From Solirubrobacteraceae bacterium (GTDB lineage Bacteria; Actinomycetota; Thermoleophilia; Solirubrobacterales; Solirubrobacteraceae): a stretch of DNA of 64,000 nt. Position numbers and translations under genes: made by a program. The stretch is taken from assembly GCA_031177685.1 (NCBI GenBank), contig JAPSGI010000003.1:155981-219980 (forward strand), given 5' to 3'. The notes under the pieces were generated by a model. The model was given only the letters and a program-made list of their open reading frames with translations. It searched no databases and was not told the origin of the DNA. Shown here in pieces: positions 1 through 8,574 of the stretch. Every line of letters begins with the position of its first letter. The first letter of the stretch is position 1.

Positions 1-149
1 CGGTCGGGGCCGAACTCGGCCAGGAAGCCGTCCGTGACCTTGAAGGCGCCGCCGAAGTCCGCGATGTCCTCGCCCATGCACAGGACGCGGTCGTCGGCGC
101 GCATCTCCTCGCGCAGGCCGTCGGAGATCGCCTCGAGATAGGTGGTCAT
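1..149 (-). CDS. 2-oxoacid dehydrogenase E1 component, beta subunit (5' part only)
   Basis: This is the N-terminal 49 codons of an E1 beta subunit; the rest lies beyond the window. The translation starts MTTYLEAISDGLREEM and continues through VLCMGEDIADFGGAFKVTDG. That GEDI(A)..GG.F..T.G block is typical of the thiamine-diphosphate E1 beta family (pyruvate or branched-chain 2-oxoacid dehydrogenase). The ATG at 149 overlaps the stop of the alpha gene by 4 bp (ATGA), so the two are translationally coupled. With an upstream Leu/Val dehydrogenase in the same direction, a branched-chain role is more likely than pyruvate dehydrogenase. Confidence 0.85.
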   Translation of the reverse strand, partial: MTTYLEAISDGLREEMRADDRVLCMGEDIADFGGAFKVTDGFLAEFGPD

Positions 150-1171
150 CGCACCGGCCTCCCGTCGCCCAGGGGGACCGCCTCGCCCTCGCAGAACACC
201 CCCTCGGTGGCCTGGCTCGGCTCGGGCATCGGCATGGCCAGCGCCTCCTCGGTCGCCCGGTCCACCTCCGCGCGCACCTCGTTGCGTACGGCCTCGACGT
301 CCACGCCGCGCTCGGCCAGGCGCCGCTCCTGGCGCTCGACGGGGTCGCGCCGGCTCCACTCCTCCAGCAGCTCCGGCGGGACGTAGCGCATGTCGTCGTG
401 TGCCGCGTGGCCGTGCATGCGCATGGTCACGGCCTCGATCATCGTCGGGCCCGCGCCGGCCAGGGCGCGCTCGCGCGCCTCGCGCGTCACCGCGTGGACC
501 GCCTCGACGTCGTTTCCGTCCACGGTCACGCCGGGGAACCCGTAGGCGCCGGCGCGCTGCACCGGATCGACCGCGAACTGCTTGGACAGCGGTGTGGAGT
601 ACGCGTACTGGTTGTTCTCCAGCACGAAGATCACGGGCAGGCGCTGGACGCCGGCCCAGTTCATCGCCTCGTGCCAGTCGCCGCGCGAGGTCGACCCGTC
701 GCCGAACCAGGTCAGCGCGACGCGCGGCTCGCGGCGCAGCTTGAAGGCCATCGCCATGCCGGTGGCCACGAGCATCATGTCGGGGAGCATCGAGACCATG
801 CCCACGCAGCCCAGGGACGGGTCGCCGAAGTGCACGTTGCCGTCGCGCCCGCGCGTGATGCCGCCCGCGCGGCCCATGTACTGGGCCAGCACGCGCGCCG
901 GCTCCACGCCGCGCACCAGGTGCGCCGCGAGGTCGCGGTGCAGGACGCACAGGCGGTCCTCGGGCGCCATCGCGTACGCGGCGCCCGTGGAAACGGCCTC
1001 CTGGCCGAAGCCGTCGTAGAAGGAACCGGGGACCTTGCCCTGGCGATACAGGTTCATCGCGCGCTCCTCGAGGAAGCGCATCAGCAGCATGTAGCGCAGC
1101 AGCGCTACGCCGTCATCAGCCGCTTCCCGCTCCGGTGACGGGTAGGGCCGGCGGACCTCCTGGGTCGCCAT
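146..1171 (-). CDS. Branched-chain 2-oxoacid (or pyruvate) dehydrogenase E1, alpha subunit
   Basis: The 341-residue protein has the usual E1 alpha length. It shows the thiamine-diphosphate signature GDGSTSRGDWHEAMN at about residues 157-171, closed by the paired Asn of LENNQYA at about 185-191, and the family block GFGQEAVSTG at 54-63. E1 alpha and beta decarboxylate the 2-oxoacid and pass the acyl group to the E2 lipoyl domain. The ATG at 1171 is preceded by GGAGAGGAGACACAC, a strong ribosome-binding site, so this start is preferred even though it lies 56 bp inside the upstream dehydrogenase gene. Co-transcription with that dehydrogenase supports branched-chain amino acid degradation; pyruvate specificity cannot be excluded. 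Confidence 0.88.
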   Translation of the reverse strand: MATQEVRRPYPSPEREAADDGVALLRYMLLMRFLEERAMNLYRQGKVPGSFYDGFGQEAVSTGAAYAMAPEDRLCVLHRDLAAHLVRGVEPARVLAQYMGRAGGITRGRDGNVHFGDPSLGCVGMVSMLPDMMLVATGMAMAFKLRREPRVALTWFGDGSTSRGDWHEAMNWAGVQRLPVIFVLENNQYAYSTPLSKQFAVDPVQRAGAYGFPGVTVDGNDVEAVHAVTREARERALAGAGPTMIEAVTMRMHGHAAHDDMRYVPPELLEEWSRRDPVERQERRLAERGVDVEAVRNEVRAEVDRATEEALAMPMPEPSQATEGVFCEGEAVPLGDGRPVR

Positions 1172-2345
1172 GTGTGTCTCCTCTCCGAACCGGCTGCGGG
1201 ATCTCCGTCCGGTCCGATTCCGGCCGCGGCGGGGTCTCCGTCCGCGGCGCTGTGGGGGAAATCTTCAAGGCGGCGCCGGACGCCTCCAGGCGCCGGCGGG
1301 CCACCTCGATCGCCGCCGCGAGCGGCGTGACGTCGCGGCGCCGCGCCTCGTGCAGGATCGCGTCGATCACCGGGCCGATGCGCGCCACGCGCTCGTGCGC
1401 CGTGGCCTCGTCCCATCCGCCCGACGTCAGCTCCGCCGACACGTTGATCAGCCCGCCCGCGTTGACGATGAAGTCGGGCGCGTAGAGCACGCCGCGCGCC
1501 GCCAGGCGCTCGGCCAGGCGGTCGTCGGCCAGCTGGTTGTTGGCCGACCCGCAGACGATCGCCGCGCGCAGCCGGCTGACGTTGCCGTCGTGCACGACGC
1601 CGCCCAGCGCACAGGGCGCCAGCACGTCGACGTCGGCAAGCACCGCCTCCTCCGACGGGACCCAGCGCGCGCCCGGGAGCTCCGCCGCCAGGCCGCGCTT
1701 GCCCGCGTCCACGTCGGCCAGCAGGAGCTGCGCGCCCCCGGCGGCCAGGCGTCGCGCGAGCCGCTCGCCCACGCGCCCGCAGCCCACGACGGCGATGCGG
1801 CGCCCGGACAGCTCGGGCGACCCGAAGCGCTCGCGCAGGCAGGCGCGGATCGCGGCCTCCACGCCCAGCGCGGTGAAGGGGCTGGGGTCGCCGCTGCCGC
1901 CGTGCACCACCGGCAGGCCCGTCACCGAGCGCGTGACCTCGGCGATCGTGACCATGTCCCGCGCGCTCGTGCCGACGTCCTCGGCGGTGACGTAGGAGCC
2001 ATCGAGCGCGTTGACCGCGTCGGCGAAGTCCAGCAGCACGTCGCGCCGCGCGGCGCCCTGCGGCGGCGCGGCGCCGGCCGGCAGCACGATCACGCCCTTG
2101 CCGCCGCCCAGGTCCAGGCCCGCGGCGGCCGCCTTCAGCGTCATGGCGCGCGAGAGGCGCAGCGCGTCGCGCGCGCCCTCCATCGAGTCGGCGTAGCTCC
2201 ACATCCGGCAGCCGCCGAGCGCGGGGCCCAGCGTGGTGGAGTGCACGGCGATGGCGGAGTAGACCCCGGAGCGCCGTCCCCGCCGGATGACCAGCTCCTC
2301 GTGGTCGATCGCGAGCAGCGCTGCCGGCTGGGTCCTCATGGCCAC
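1116..2345 (-). CDS. Leu/Val/Phe/Glu-type amino acid dehydrogenase (probable leucine dehydrogenase)
   Basis: The product deaminates a branched-chain amino acid to its 2-oxoacid with NAD+. The 409-residue protein has the family glycine-rich substrate region LGGCRMW (about 43-49), then MTLKAAAAGLDLGGGKG (68-84) with the two conserved lysines near 71 and 83, and a Rossmann motif VVGCGRVG (186-193). Typical leucine dehydrogenases are about 350-370 residues; here a Pro/Arg/Thr-rich C-terminal tail extends the protein and overlaps the E1 alpha start. GTG at 2345 and ATG at 2339 are alternative starts two codons apart. It lies first in a run with E1 alpha and beta and is divergent from an Lrp-type regulator. 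Confidence 0.85.
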   Translation of the reverse strand: MAMRTQPAALLAIDHEELVIRRGRRSGVYSAIAVHSTTLGPALGGCRMWSYADSMEGARDALRLSRAMTLKAAAAGLDLGGGKGVIVLPAGAAPPQGAARRDVLLDFADAVNALDGSYVTAEDVGTSARDMVTIAEVTRSVTGLPVVHGGSGDPSPFTALGVEAAIRACLRERFGSPELSGRRIAVVGCGRVGERLARRLAAGGAQLLLADVDAGKRGLAAELPGARWVPSEEAVLADVDVLAPCALGGVVHDGNVSRLRAAIVCGSANNQLADDRLAERLAARGVLYAPDFIVNAGGLINVSAELTSGGWDEATAHERVARIGPVIDAILHEARRRDVTPLAAAIEVARRRLEASGAALKISPTAPRTETPPRPESDRTEIPQPVRRGDTHGDPGGPPALPVTGAGSG

Positions 2346-2409
2346 ACGTTAATGATTCCCCATCCCCATCGGCTTCACAACGACGATTTGTTGCGTCGCA
2401 GCGCGTACA

Positions 2410-2865
2410 ATGGCGGGTATCGACGCCGTCGACCGCAAGATCGTTGCGCTGCTCCAGGAGAACGCCCGCCGTTCGTTCCACGACATCGGCGCGCAGGTGG
2501 CGCTCAGCGCGCCCGCCGTCAAGCGCCGGGTGGACCGGTTGGAGGCCGCGGGGGTCATCACGGGCTACCGGGCGGCCGTGGACCCGGAGCGCTTCGGCTG
2601 GCACTCGCACGCCTTCGTCGAGGTGTTCTGCGAGGGCCGGATGTCCGGCGCCGAGATCCTGGCGGCGGTCCGGCGCCATCCCGAGGTCGTGGGCGCCTAC
2701 ACGGTGGCGGGGGAGGCCAGCGCGATCCTCCACGTGCGCGCGGAGGACACCAAGCACCTCGAGGAGGCGCTGGAGCGCATCCGCGACGTCAAGGGCGTCC
2801 TGCGCACGCAGACGCAGGTCGTCCTCTCCACGCTGCTGGAGCGCCCGCTCGCCCAGGCGGGCTAG
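2410..2865 (+). CDS. Lrp/AsnC-family transcriptional regulator
   Basis: The 151-residue protein has the standard Lrp layout. An N-terminal winged helix-turn-helix (about 5-60: DRKIVALLQENARRSFHDIG, then VKRRVDRLEAAGVITGY) precedes a C-terminal RAM/AsnC ligand-binding beta-alpha domain (about 68-145). Such proteins sense amino acids and usually control an adjacent gene. The divergent arrangement with the leucine dehydrogenase, only 64 bp between starts, points to control of the branched-chain catabolic operon in the manner of BkdR-type Lrp proteins. The role is inferred from position. The ATG at 2410 begins the conserved IDxxDRKI region directly, so no longer N-terminus is needed. Confidence 0.9.
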   Translation: MAGIDAVDRKIVALLQENARRSFHDIGAQVALSAPAVKRRVDRLEAAGVITGYRAAVDPERFGWHSHAFVEVFCEGRMSGAEILAAVRRHPEVVGAYTVAGEASAILHVRAEDTKHLEEALERIRDVKGVLRTQTQVVLSTLLERPLAQAG

Positions 2866-4529
2866 AGCCCCGCCTGCAGGACCTGCTTGGCGATCGGCGC
2901 GGCGGTGTCGCCGCCCGCCCCGCCGTGCACCACCAGGACGCCCACGGCGATCTTCGGCCGCTGCGACGGCGCGAAGGCCACGAACCACGCGTCGTCGGGC
3001 TGGTCGCCGCCCAGCTCGGCCGTGCCGGTCTTCCCCGCCACGCGGACGCCGTCGATGCGCGCCGCGTTGCCCGTGGCGTCCTCGCTGTGCACCACCGCTT
3101 CCATCAGGCGCGTCACCTGCGCGGCGACCCGCGGCGTGGTCGCGGGCACGCTGCGCGGGCGGTCCCCGGCCAGCAGCGTCAGCAGCGGCCGGCGCCCGCG
3201 GTTGGCGATCGTCGCCGCCACCACCGCCATGTTCAGCGACGTGGTCAGGACGCGGTCCTGGCCGATGGCCGAGGCGCCCGTCTCCACGGGCGTGAGCTCA
3301 CGCGGGATCGAGGCGGGCGTCGCGCCCGGCACGCCGGTCGGCTGGTTGAACCCGAAGCGCTCGGACATCTCGACCAGCCGGCGGCTGCCCACCTCCGCCC
3401 CCATGGGGCCGAAGACGGAGTTGCAGGACTTGGCGAACGACCGGGTCAGGCTGCCTCCGCACGCCTCGCCGCCGTGCGCGTTGGAGATGTAGCGGCCGCC
3501 GGCGTTCGCGCCCGACGAGACCGGGAAGTTCTCCGACATCCGCGTCTTGCCGTCCTCCAGCGCGGCGCTCACGGTGATGATCTTCATCGTCGAGCCGGGC
3601 GGCTGAGCGCCGTCCAGCGCGATCCCGGCCAGCCCGAGGACCTCGCCGGTCAGGGGCTGGATCGCCGCCACGCTGCCGAAGCGCCCGGCCAGGGCGTCCT
3701 GCGCCGCGCGCGAGATCTCGGGGTCGACCGAGGAGCGCACGGGCGGCGCCGGGCGCGGCTGCGTGCGCGCCAGGATGCGCTCGCCGGCGAACAGCGTCCC
3801 GCCCGGCGTCCCGCGCAGGCGCGCGTCGAGCGCGCGCTGGATCCCCGAGACGCCGACGCGCGCGTCGAGCGGGAACCCGGCGGCGAGCAGCTCGGCACGG
3901 CGGTCCGCGCCGGCGCGCCCCAGCTCGCCGGTGATTCCGGTCGCCGCGCCCACGTCGGTCTGCGAGCCGTCCGAGCGCGCCAGCAGCCGGCCGTCGCGGG
4001 CCTGCAGCGCGGCGCGGCGCGGCGCGCGCGTCACGCGGCGCAGGCGCGCGCCCTCGCCCAGCCCCGGGAAGGTCATGCCGGCGTTCCAGGCGATCTGCGG
4101 AGGATCGCCGTCCACCGGGACGACCACGTCGCCGCGCACCAGGCCGAAGATCCGCGTGCGCACGCGCAGCGGCAGCCGCCAGACGTCGCCGTCCTTGTTC
4201 GGCTCGCCCGCCTGCACACGCACGGCCGTCGCGGTGGCGGCCGCCTGCCCGTAGGCGCGCGCGAAGGACAGGCGCGAGACGCGTGCGCGCGAGCCGTCGT
4301 CGAGCTGGGAGTACATCGCCTGGTAGTCCGAGCGTTCCCACGCCGTGGCGAACCGCTCCACCGTCCGCTTGGCCTCGCGGTCGCTGCGCTGGCCCATGAC
4401 CCAGACCACGAACAGCGCGGCGGCGCCGGCCAGCACGGCGGCAGCGAGCAGCAGCCGCGGCGGGACGCGCCGGCGGGGCGGCCGCGAGCGCGCCGAGCCC
4501 GGCTGCAGGTAGCGCGGAGTCACGGCCAT
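2862..4529 (-). CDS. Penicillin-binding protein (transpeptidase) with NTF2-like N-terminal domain
   Basis: This is a membrane-anchored peptidoglycan transpeptidase of 555 residues. One transmembrane segment (about 25-46) is followed by an NTF2-like (MecA-N type) domain (about 55-165), a dimerisation-like linker, and the penicilloyl-serine transferase domain from about 265 on. The catalytic motifs are all present: STMK (Ser313, Lys316), SCN (368-370) and KTGTAE (from Lys500). The N-terminal NTF2-like domain is typical of the PbpA/MecA-like class B enzymes of Gram-positives. It converges on the Lrp gene with a 4 bp tail-to-tail overlap (CTAG). Confidence 0.92.
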   Translation of the reverse strand: MAVTPRYLQPGSARSRPPRRRVPPRLLLAAAVLAGAAALFVVWVMGQRSDREAKRTVERFATAWERSDYQAMYSQLDDGSRARVSRLSFARAYGQAAATATAVRVQAGEPNKDGDVWRLPLRVRTRIFGLVRGDVVVPVDGDPPQIAWNAGMTFPGLGEGARLRRVTRAPRRAALQARDGRLLARSDGSQTDVGAATGITGELGRAGADRRAELLAAGFPLDARVGVSGIQRALDARLRGTPGGTLFAGERILARTQPRPAPPVRSSVDPEISRAAQDALAGRFGSVAAIQPLTGEVLGLAGIALDGAQPPGSTMKIITVSAALEDGKTRMSENFPVSSGANAGGRYISNAHGGEACGGSLTRSFAKSCNSVFGPMGAEVGSRRLVEMSERFGFNQPTGVPGATPASIPRELTPVETGASAIGQDRVLTTSLNMAVVAATIANRGRRPLLTLLAGDRPRSVPATTPRVAAQVTRLMEAVVHSEDATGNAARIDGVRVAGKTGTAELGGDQPDDAWFVAFAPSQRPKIAVGVLVVHGGAGGDTAAPIAKQVLQAGL

Positions 4530-4559
4530 GGCGCAGGAGGATAGGGGCGAGCGGCGCCG

Positions 4560-5141
4560 TCAGGAGCGGCGGATCGCCACGCCCAGCGCCATCGCGAACA
4601 GGCCCAGGATGCCTGCGGCGATGTAGACCGCGAACGAGGTCACGTCCTCCGGGCCCAGGAACACCGCGAGCGCCCCGACCATCCCGATCCACACCACCCC
4701 GGCCAGCACGACGACGGCGCCGACGAGGCGCACGAACAGCCCGGGCCGGTCCTCGTCGGCCTCGCGCGGCGCGCGGCGCGGCAGGCGCAGCCGGCGCCGC
4801 GGCGCGGGGGCCGGTTCCTCGTGGACGAACTCCTCCTCGTAGGCGACCGGCTCCTGGTAGGCGACCTCCTCCTCGAACAGCGGGGCGTAGGCGGCCGTCT
4901 CCTCGGGCAGGGACGGGGCCGGGGCCTCCTCGAACGCGACGGGCGGCTCGGCGAGGCGGGCCGTGGCGGCGGCCGTCGCGGGCCGGTCGGCGCGGCGGCC
5001 CTGGCGCAGGCGCGCGGCCACGTCCCAGGCGTCCGGCGCCAGCCCCGCGCTCTCGTCGAACGGGTAGAACTCGAACCGGTCGCGGTCGGGGTCCTCGCGG
5101 TTGCGGCGATCCGCCTCGCGCTCGGCTTCGTCACGCAGCAT
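4560..5141 (-). CDS. Hypothetical membrane protein with acidic N-terminus
   Basis: I do not recognise a family for this 193-residue protein. The N-terminal half is charged and Glu/Ala/Pro-rich, with repeats of the type EEVAYQEPVAYEEEF. It is followed by a basic stretch (PRRRLRLPRRAPR, about 112-125) and two C-terminal hydrophobic segments (about 137-158 and 168-189), ending in RRS. The topology would put the long N-terminus in the cytoplasm. It lies in the same direction as the penicillin-binding protein 30 bp downstream, so a shared transcript and a cell-envelope role are possible, but nothing else supports that. Confidence 0.6.
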   Translation of the reverse strand: MLRDEAEREADRRNREDPDRDRFEFYPFDESAGLAPDAWDVAARLRQGRRADRPATAAATARLAEPPVAFEEAPAPSLPEETAAYAPLFEEEVAYQEPVAYEEEFVHEEPAPAPRRRLRLPRRAPREADEDRPGLFVRLVGAVVVLAGVVWIGMVGALAVFLGPEDVTSFAVYIAAGILGLFAMALGVAIRRS

Positions 5142-5151
5142 TCCCGTGACT

Positions 5152-6057
5152 CTAGAGCGCCTTCGAGCCTCCGGGAGACCGCCGCAGCGCCGCCCAGTCC
5201 TCCGGCCCGCTGAGTCGGAAGTTGTAGAGGCTGACGCCCGTCGCGCGCCGGGCGCGCGCCGCGTTCACGACCGCGCGCGAGTCCGCGGCGCCCAGCCCGT
5301 CGGCCAGGCCGCCGATCACGTGGACGGGCAGTCGCGGACGGCCCGTCATGCGGCGGAGGTGGTCGACGTTGGCGCGCGTGTAGGCGTCGACGAACCGCGG
5401 CCCGCGCCCGCGGCGCAGCGTGGAGTAGGTCATCGGGAGGAAGACGTCGTAGAGACGGGCGACGGAGCGGTAGGGGAATCCCGGCCACAGGCAGCCGCGG
5501 CACGAGGTGGAGAGCGCGTCCGGGACGATCGCACCCAGCACGAACCTCCGGCCGACCGTCGCGCGCAGCCGCCGGGACAGCGCGAGCATGTTCGCGTTGC
5601 GCCGCGGGATCGAGCGCACCTTCGTGGACTCGACGTCCAGCGCGAACCCGTCGAAGCGCTCGCCGGCCGGCGTCTGGAACTCGATCGCGGCCAGCGCCCG
5701 CGCGTAGTCGGCCTGCAGGTCGTCGAAGCCCGGCAGGTACCACGCGACGACCTTCATCCCGTGCGCGTGCGCGGCGTCCAGGAAGCGCTCGGTCGCACGC
5801 GGCCAGACGATGAGCTGCGAGGCGCGCCGGCGGTGGTTGGCGGTCTCCAGGTACAGCGTGCGCACGCCGTGGCGCGCCAGCGCCGCCACCGTGGCTTCCG
5901 GTCGCGCCAGCTCGCGCGGGGAGTAGATGTCGATCCACGCACCGGGGCCGCGGTAGGGCGCCAGCGAGGGCGCTGCCTGCGCGGCGGGCTGGGCGTCATA
6001 CGCGGCGAACGCGAGCTGCGCCGCGACGAGGAAGGAGGTCACCGTGCTGAACGACAC
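5152..6057 (-). CDS. Exported TIM-barrel glycoside-hydrolase-like protein
   Basis: The 301-residue protein starts (GTG at 6057) with a hydrophobic export signal ending near AQPAAQAAP. The remainder reads like a (beta/alpha)8 barrel of the putative glycoside hydrolase type: WIDIYSP, GVRTLYLETANHR, KVVAWYLPGFDD, FDGFALDVES, DVFLPMTYS and PVHVIGGLAD fall at strand ends in order. DGFALDVES and the later acidic residues are candidate catalytic positions. The substrate is unknown. It could instead be a non-catalytic barrel. It is divergent from the lipoprotein gene at 6084, with 26 bp between starts. Confidence 0.6.
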   Translation of the reverse strand: MSFSTVTSFLVAAQLAFAAYDAQPAAQAAPSLAPYRGPGAWIDIYSPRELARPEATVAALARHGVRTLYLETANHRRRASQLIVWPRATERFLDAAHAHGMKVVAWYLPGFDDLQADYARALAAIEFQTPAGERFDGFALDVESTKVRSIPRRNANMLALSRRLRATVGRRFVLGAIVPDALSTSCRGCLWPGFPYRSVARLYDVFLPMTYSTLRRGRGPRFVDAYTRANVDHLRRMTGRPRLPVHVIGGLADGLGAADSRAVVNAARARRATGVSLYNFRLSGPEDWAALRRSPGGSKAL

Positions 6058-6068
6058 CCGGCGCGCAC

Positions 6069-6076
6069 GCTACAGT
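6069..6076 (+). promoter_or_regulatory. -10-like element GCTACAGT before a nearly leaderless gene
   Basis: GCTACAGT lies 7 bp before the ATG at 6084, inside the 26 bp gap to the divergent gene. If it is a -10 element, the mRNA would begin at or next to the ATG. The same GCTAnnnT form recurs upstream of many genes in this window. Confidence 0.4.
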
Positions 6077-6083
6077 CCCCGGA

Positions 6084-6614
6084 ATGCTCCGGCGCCTCTT
6101 CCTGCTCGTGGCCGCCCTGGCGCTCGTCGCGGCCGGCTGCGGGGACGACGACGACGGCGGCAACGGCGACCAGGGCGGTCCCAAGACCCCCACCACGCAG
6201 GCGACGACCGGTACGACCGCCACCGGGACGACGGCGTACAAGTCCCAGGTGCAGACGATCCTGGGCTCCGTCGGGACGGCGGGGACCACGCTGGGCACCG
6301 CCGCGCGCGCGAGCCGCTCGACGGCCGACCTCGGCCGTGCCCTCGAGACCTTCCAGAGCAGCGTCGAGGGGGCCGCCGACCGCCTCCGCGACCTCGAGGC
6401 ACCGGAGGAGGCCACCGAGGGGCAGGACGAGCTCGAGCAGGTGCTGCGCGAGATCGCGTCGGGGGTCCAACCCTCGATCGAGGCGGCCCGCGCCGGCGAC
6501 CGCGCGAAGTTCCAGCAGGAGTTCCGCGCCTACCAGCGCAAGCTGGACGGCGAGTACCGCCGGCGGCTGACGGCCGCCGGCGAGAAGATCGACCGCGCCC
6601 TCGCCGGGCAGTGA
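6084..6614 (+). CDS. Small lipoprotein, hypothetical
   Basis: The 176-residue protein has a lipoprotein signal (LRRLFLLVAALALVAAGC, lipobox VAAGC with Cys at about 19). An Asp/Gly-rich and Thr/Gly-rich linker (about 20-50) leads to a predicted all-alpha domain (about 55-176) with heptad-like Leu/Ala spacing. I cannot assign a function. The stop overlaps the GTG start of the next gene by 4 bp (GTGA), so the two small exported proteins are probably co-translated and may work together at the cell surface. Confidence 0.7.
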   Translation: MLRRLFLLVAALALVAAGCGDDDDGGNGDQGGPKTPTTQATTGTTATGTTAYKSQVQTILGSVGTAGTTLGTAARASRSTADLGRALETFQSSVEGAADRLRDLEAPEEATEGQDELEQVLREIASGVQPSIEAARAGDRAKFQQEFRAYQRKLDGEYRRRLTAAGEKIDRALAGQ

Positions 6615-7255
6615 GCCTGCGGCGCGCGGCGCCGGCCGGCCTGCTCGCCGCCCTCGCCGCCGCCGGTCCCGCGGATGCCGCCACGGTCTCGACCCCCGAG
6701 CGCTGCTACTCCTCGCGCGAGCCCGTGGACTACGTGGGGACCGACTTCCGGCCCCGCGCGCGCTACACCGCGTACGTCGCGGGCCGGCGCGTGGCCGCGG
6801 GCCGGGTCTCGCGCTTCGGCGACCTCTCCGGCGACTTCAGCGCGCCGGTCCCGGCGCGGGGGCGAGCGGGCGAGCGGACGTTCCTGCTCACCGTCACCGA
6901 CGGCATGCGGCGAGCGTCCACGCGCTTTCGCTCGACGATCTTCGGCGCCGACTTCCGCCCGGACGAAGGCGACCCCGCCACGCTGCGCGTGCGCTTCTAC
7001 GCGTTCGACTTCGGTCGCGGGCGCACCGTCTACCTGCACTACGTGACGCCGGCGCGCCGGCTCCGCCTCACCGTCCGGCTGGGCCGCACCGCCGGACCGT
7101 GCGGCACCGTCTCCACGCCGCGGCGGCGCCTGTTCCCCTTCCGGGCGCGGTCCGGGAGCTGGCGCATGCAGTTCGACACGCGCCGGCGCTACGACCCCAC
7201 GCCCCCGCGCCCCTACGTGCGCCTGATCGTGCCGATCCTGCGCACCGGCCGCTAG
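6611..7255 (+). CDS. Exported beta-rich protein, hypothetical
   Basis: Translation from GTG 6611 gives 214 residues, starting with a short basic-hydrophobic signal (SLRRAAPAGLLAALAAAGPADAA). The mature part contains two Cys (near CYSS and PCGTV) and alternating hydrophobic/polar segments rich in Arg/Tyr/Phe, suggesting a beta-sandwich. No family is recognised. A much longer open frame upstream exists in this frame, but the GTG overlapping the previous stop gives a sensible signal peptide and is the better start. The 3' end overlaps the convergent STAS gene by 4 bp. Confidence 0.65.
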   Translation: MSLRRAAPAGLLAALAAAGPADAATVSTPERCYSSREPVDYVGTDFRPRARYTAYVAGRRVAAGRVSRFGDLSGDFSAPVPARGRAGERTFLLTVTDGMRRASTRFRSTIFGADFRPDEGDPATLRVRFYAFDFGRGRTVYLHYVTPARRLRLTVRLGRTAGPCGTVSTPRRRLFPFRARSGSWRMQFDTRRRYDPTPPRPYVRLIVPILRTGR

Positions 7256-7620
7256 GACACCAGGGCCTGCTCGCGCGTGGGGACGATGTCGAACGTCGCG
7301 TCGGTCTTCGTCGCCTGGAACAGGCGCAGGACGGTCGGGTTGCTGCAGGCCAGCACGAGCCGTCCGCGGCGGCGCACCAGCCTCCGCAGGGCGTTGAGCA
7401 GCGTCATCAGCCCCGTGGAGTCGATGAAGGTCACCTCGACGAGGTCCACGACCACGAGCTGGATCGAGGCGTCGTCGATCGCGGTCGCCAGCGCGTCGCG
7501 CAGGCGGCCGACGGTGGCGACGTCCACCTCTCCGCGCAGGGCGATGACGCTGGCCTCCGTGCCGGCGCGCTCCTCGTGGACCTCGAGTTGAGGGGCCAGC
7601 GGCTGATCCGCGTTCTCCAC
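7252..7620 (-). CDS. STAS-domain anti-sigma factor antagonist
   Basis: The 122-residue protein is a single STAS domain. The strand-turn VVVDLVEVTFIDSTG (about 56-70) carries the conserved DSTG with Ser68, the position phosphorylated by the cognate anti-sigma kinase in SpoIIAA/RsbV proteins. Unphosphorylated antagonist binds the anti-sigma factor and frees an alternative sigma factor. No kinase or sigma partner lies next to it, so the partner is elsewhere in the genome. It is an isolated gene between convergent and divergent neighbours. Confidence 0.88.
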   Translation of the reverse strand: MENADQPLAPQLEVHEERAGTEASVIALRGEVDVATVGRLRDALATAIDDASIQLVVVDLVEVTFIDSTGLMTLLNALRRLVRRRGRLVLACSNPTVLRLFQATKTDATFDIVPTREQALVS

Positions 7621-7668
7621 CGCGCCGTGCCTATCGCACGGCGTCGGGCGCTGTCAACCTTCCGGCCG

Positions 7669-8553
7669 ATGCGCGGGCTGGCCGGGTGGCTCAAGCGGTT
7701 CTACCGCAAGGCCTACGAGGACAACGTGACCGGGCTGGCCGGGATGGTCGCCTACAACATGCTGCTGGCCGTCCTGCCGCTGGCGCTGATCGCGCTGTTC
7801 GTGGGGGGCCGGGTCATCGAGAGCGCGGAGCTGGAGCGAAGCGTGATCGAGGACCTTCAGCGCATCTTCCCCTCGGCGGCGGAGTCCACGCTGAACACCG
7901 CGGTCAACCGCATCCAGGACGGGACGGGGCGGATCGGGATCGCGGCGCTGGTCGCCGCGGTGTGGATCGGCGCGTCGTTCTGGGGCGCGCTGGACACCGC
8001 GTTCTGCCGGATCTACCACGTCCGCTGCCGCTCCTGGCTGGAGCAGAAGCGCTTCGCGCTGGTCATGCTCGTCGTGGTCCTGCTGTTCATGGCGGCGACC
8101 GTCGCCGTCCCCACGCTGCAGAGCATCCTGCTGCGCGGAGCCGACCAGCTGCCGTTCGGCCTGGCCGACGTGCGCGGCCTGGTGTTCGGCGTCACGCTGG
8201 CGGCCGGGCTCGCGCTGCTGTTCGTGACGCTGTCGATCATCTACTGGACGGTGCCCAACGAGCCCGTGCCCTGGCGCGCCGTGTGGCCGGGGGCGCTCCT
8301 GGCCACCCTGGCGGTCGCGATCGTCGACTACGCCTTCCCCGCCTACCTGGGCAGCGTCAACACGATCGCGCGCTTCGGCACGACGCTGGTCTTCGTCGTG
8401 ATCGTCCTGCTGTGGTTCTACGTGGTGTCCCTGATCATCCTGGGCGGCGCGGTGACCAACGCGATGCGCTTCGAGGACCTGGCCGGGAAGAAGGGCGCGC
8501 CCGGCGGCGTCCCTGCAGACGATGGTGTCGCCACCTCGTCCCCGTGCCGGTAG
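7669..8553 (+). CDS. YihY/virulence factor BrkB family membrane protein
   Basis: The protein is 294 residues from ATG 7669; an in-frame GTG at 7627 would add 14 residues. It has the YihY/BrkB pattern: an N-terminal FYRKAYEDNVTGLAGMVAYNMLLAVLP-like block (I cite its parts NVTGLAG and AYNMLLAVLP), then about six transmembrane segments, including the conserved YWTVPNEPVPWR loop near residue 190 and a final helix pair ending LIILGGAVTNAMR. The biochemical role of the family is not established. Its 3' end is 21 bp from the next gene, in the same direction. Confidence 0.85.
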   Translation: MRGLAGWLKRFYRKAYEDNVTGLAGMVAYNMLLAVLPLALIALFVGGRVIESAELERSVIEDLQRIFPSAAESTLNTAVNRIQDGTGRIGIAALVAAVWIGASFWGALDTAFCRIYHVRCRSWLEQKRFALVMLVVVLLFMAATVAVPTLQSILLRGADQLPFGLADVRGLVFGVTLAAGLALLFVTLSIIYWTVPNEPVPWRAVWPGALLATLAVAIVDYAFPAYLGSVNTIARFGTTLVFVVIVLLWFYVVSLIILGGAVTNAMRFEDLAGKKGAPGGVPADDGVATSSPCR

Positions 8554-8574
8554 GCTCGCCGGCGGGAAGCTGCC

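Noticed and set aside
2406..2411. TACAAT as a -10 element of the Lrp gene
   Set aside because: It overlaps the start codon, so a transcript from it would lack the ATG; the start codon choice is better supported.
1170..4544. Open frame of over 1,100 codons on the + strand across the leucine dehydrogenase, Lrp and penicillin-binding protein genes
   Set aside because: It crosses three well-supported genes on both strands and its product is low-complexity Arg/Ala/Gly, as expected by chance at this GC content.
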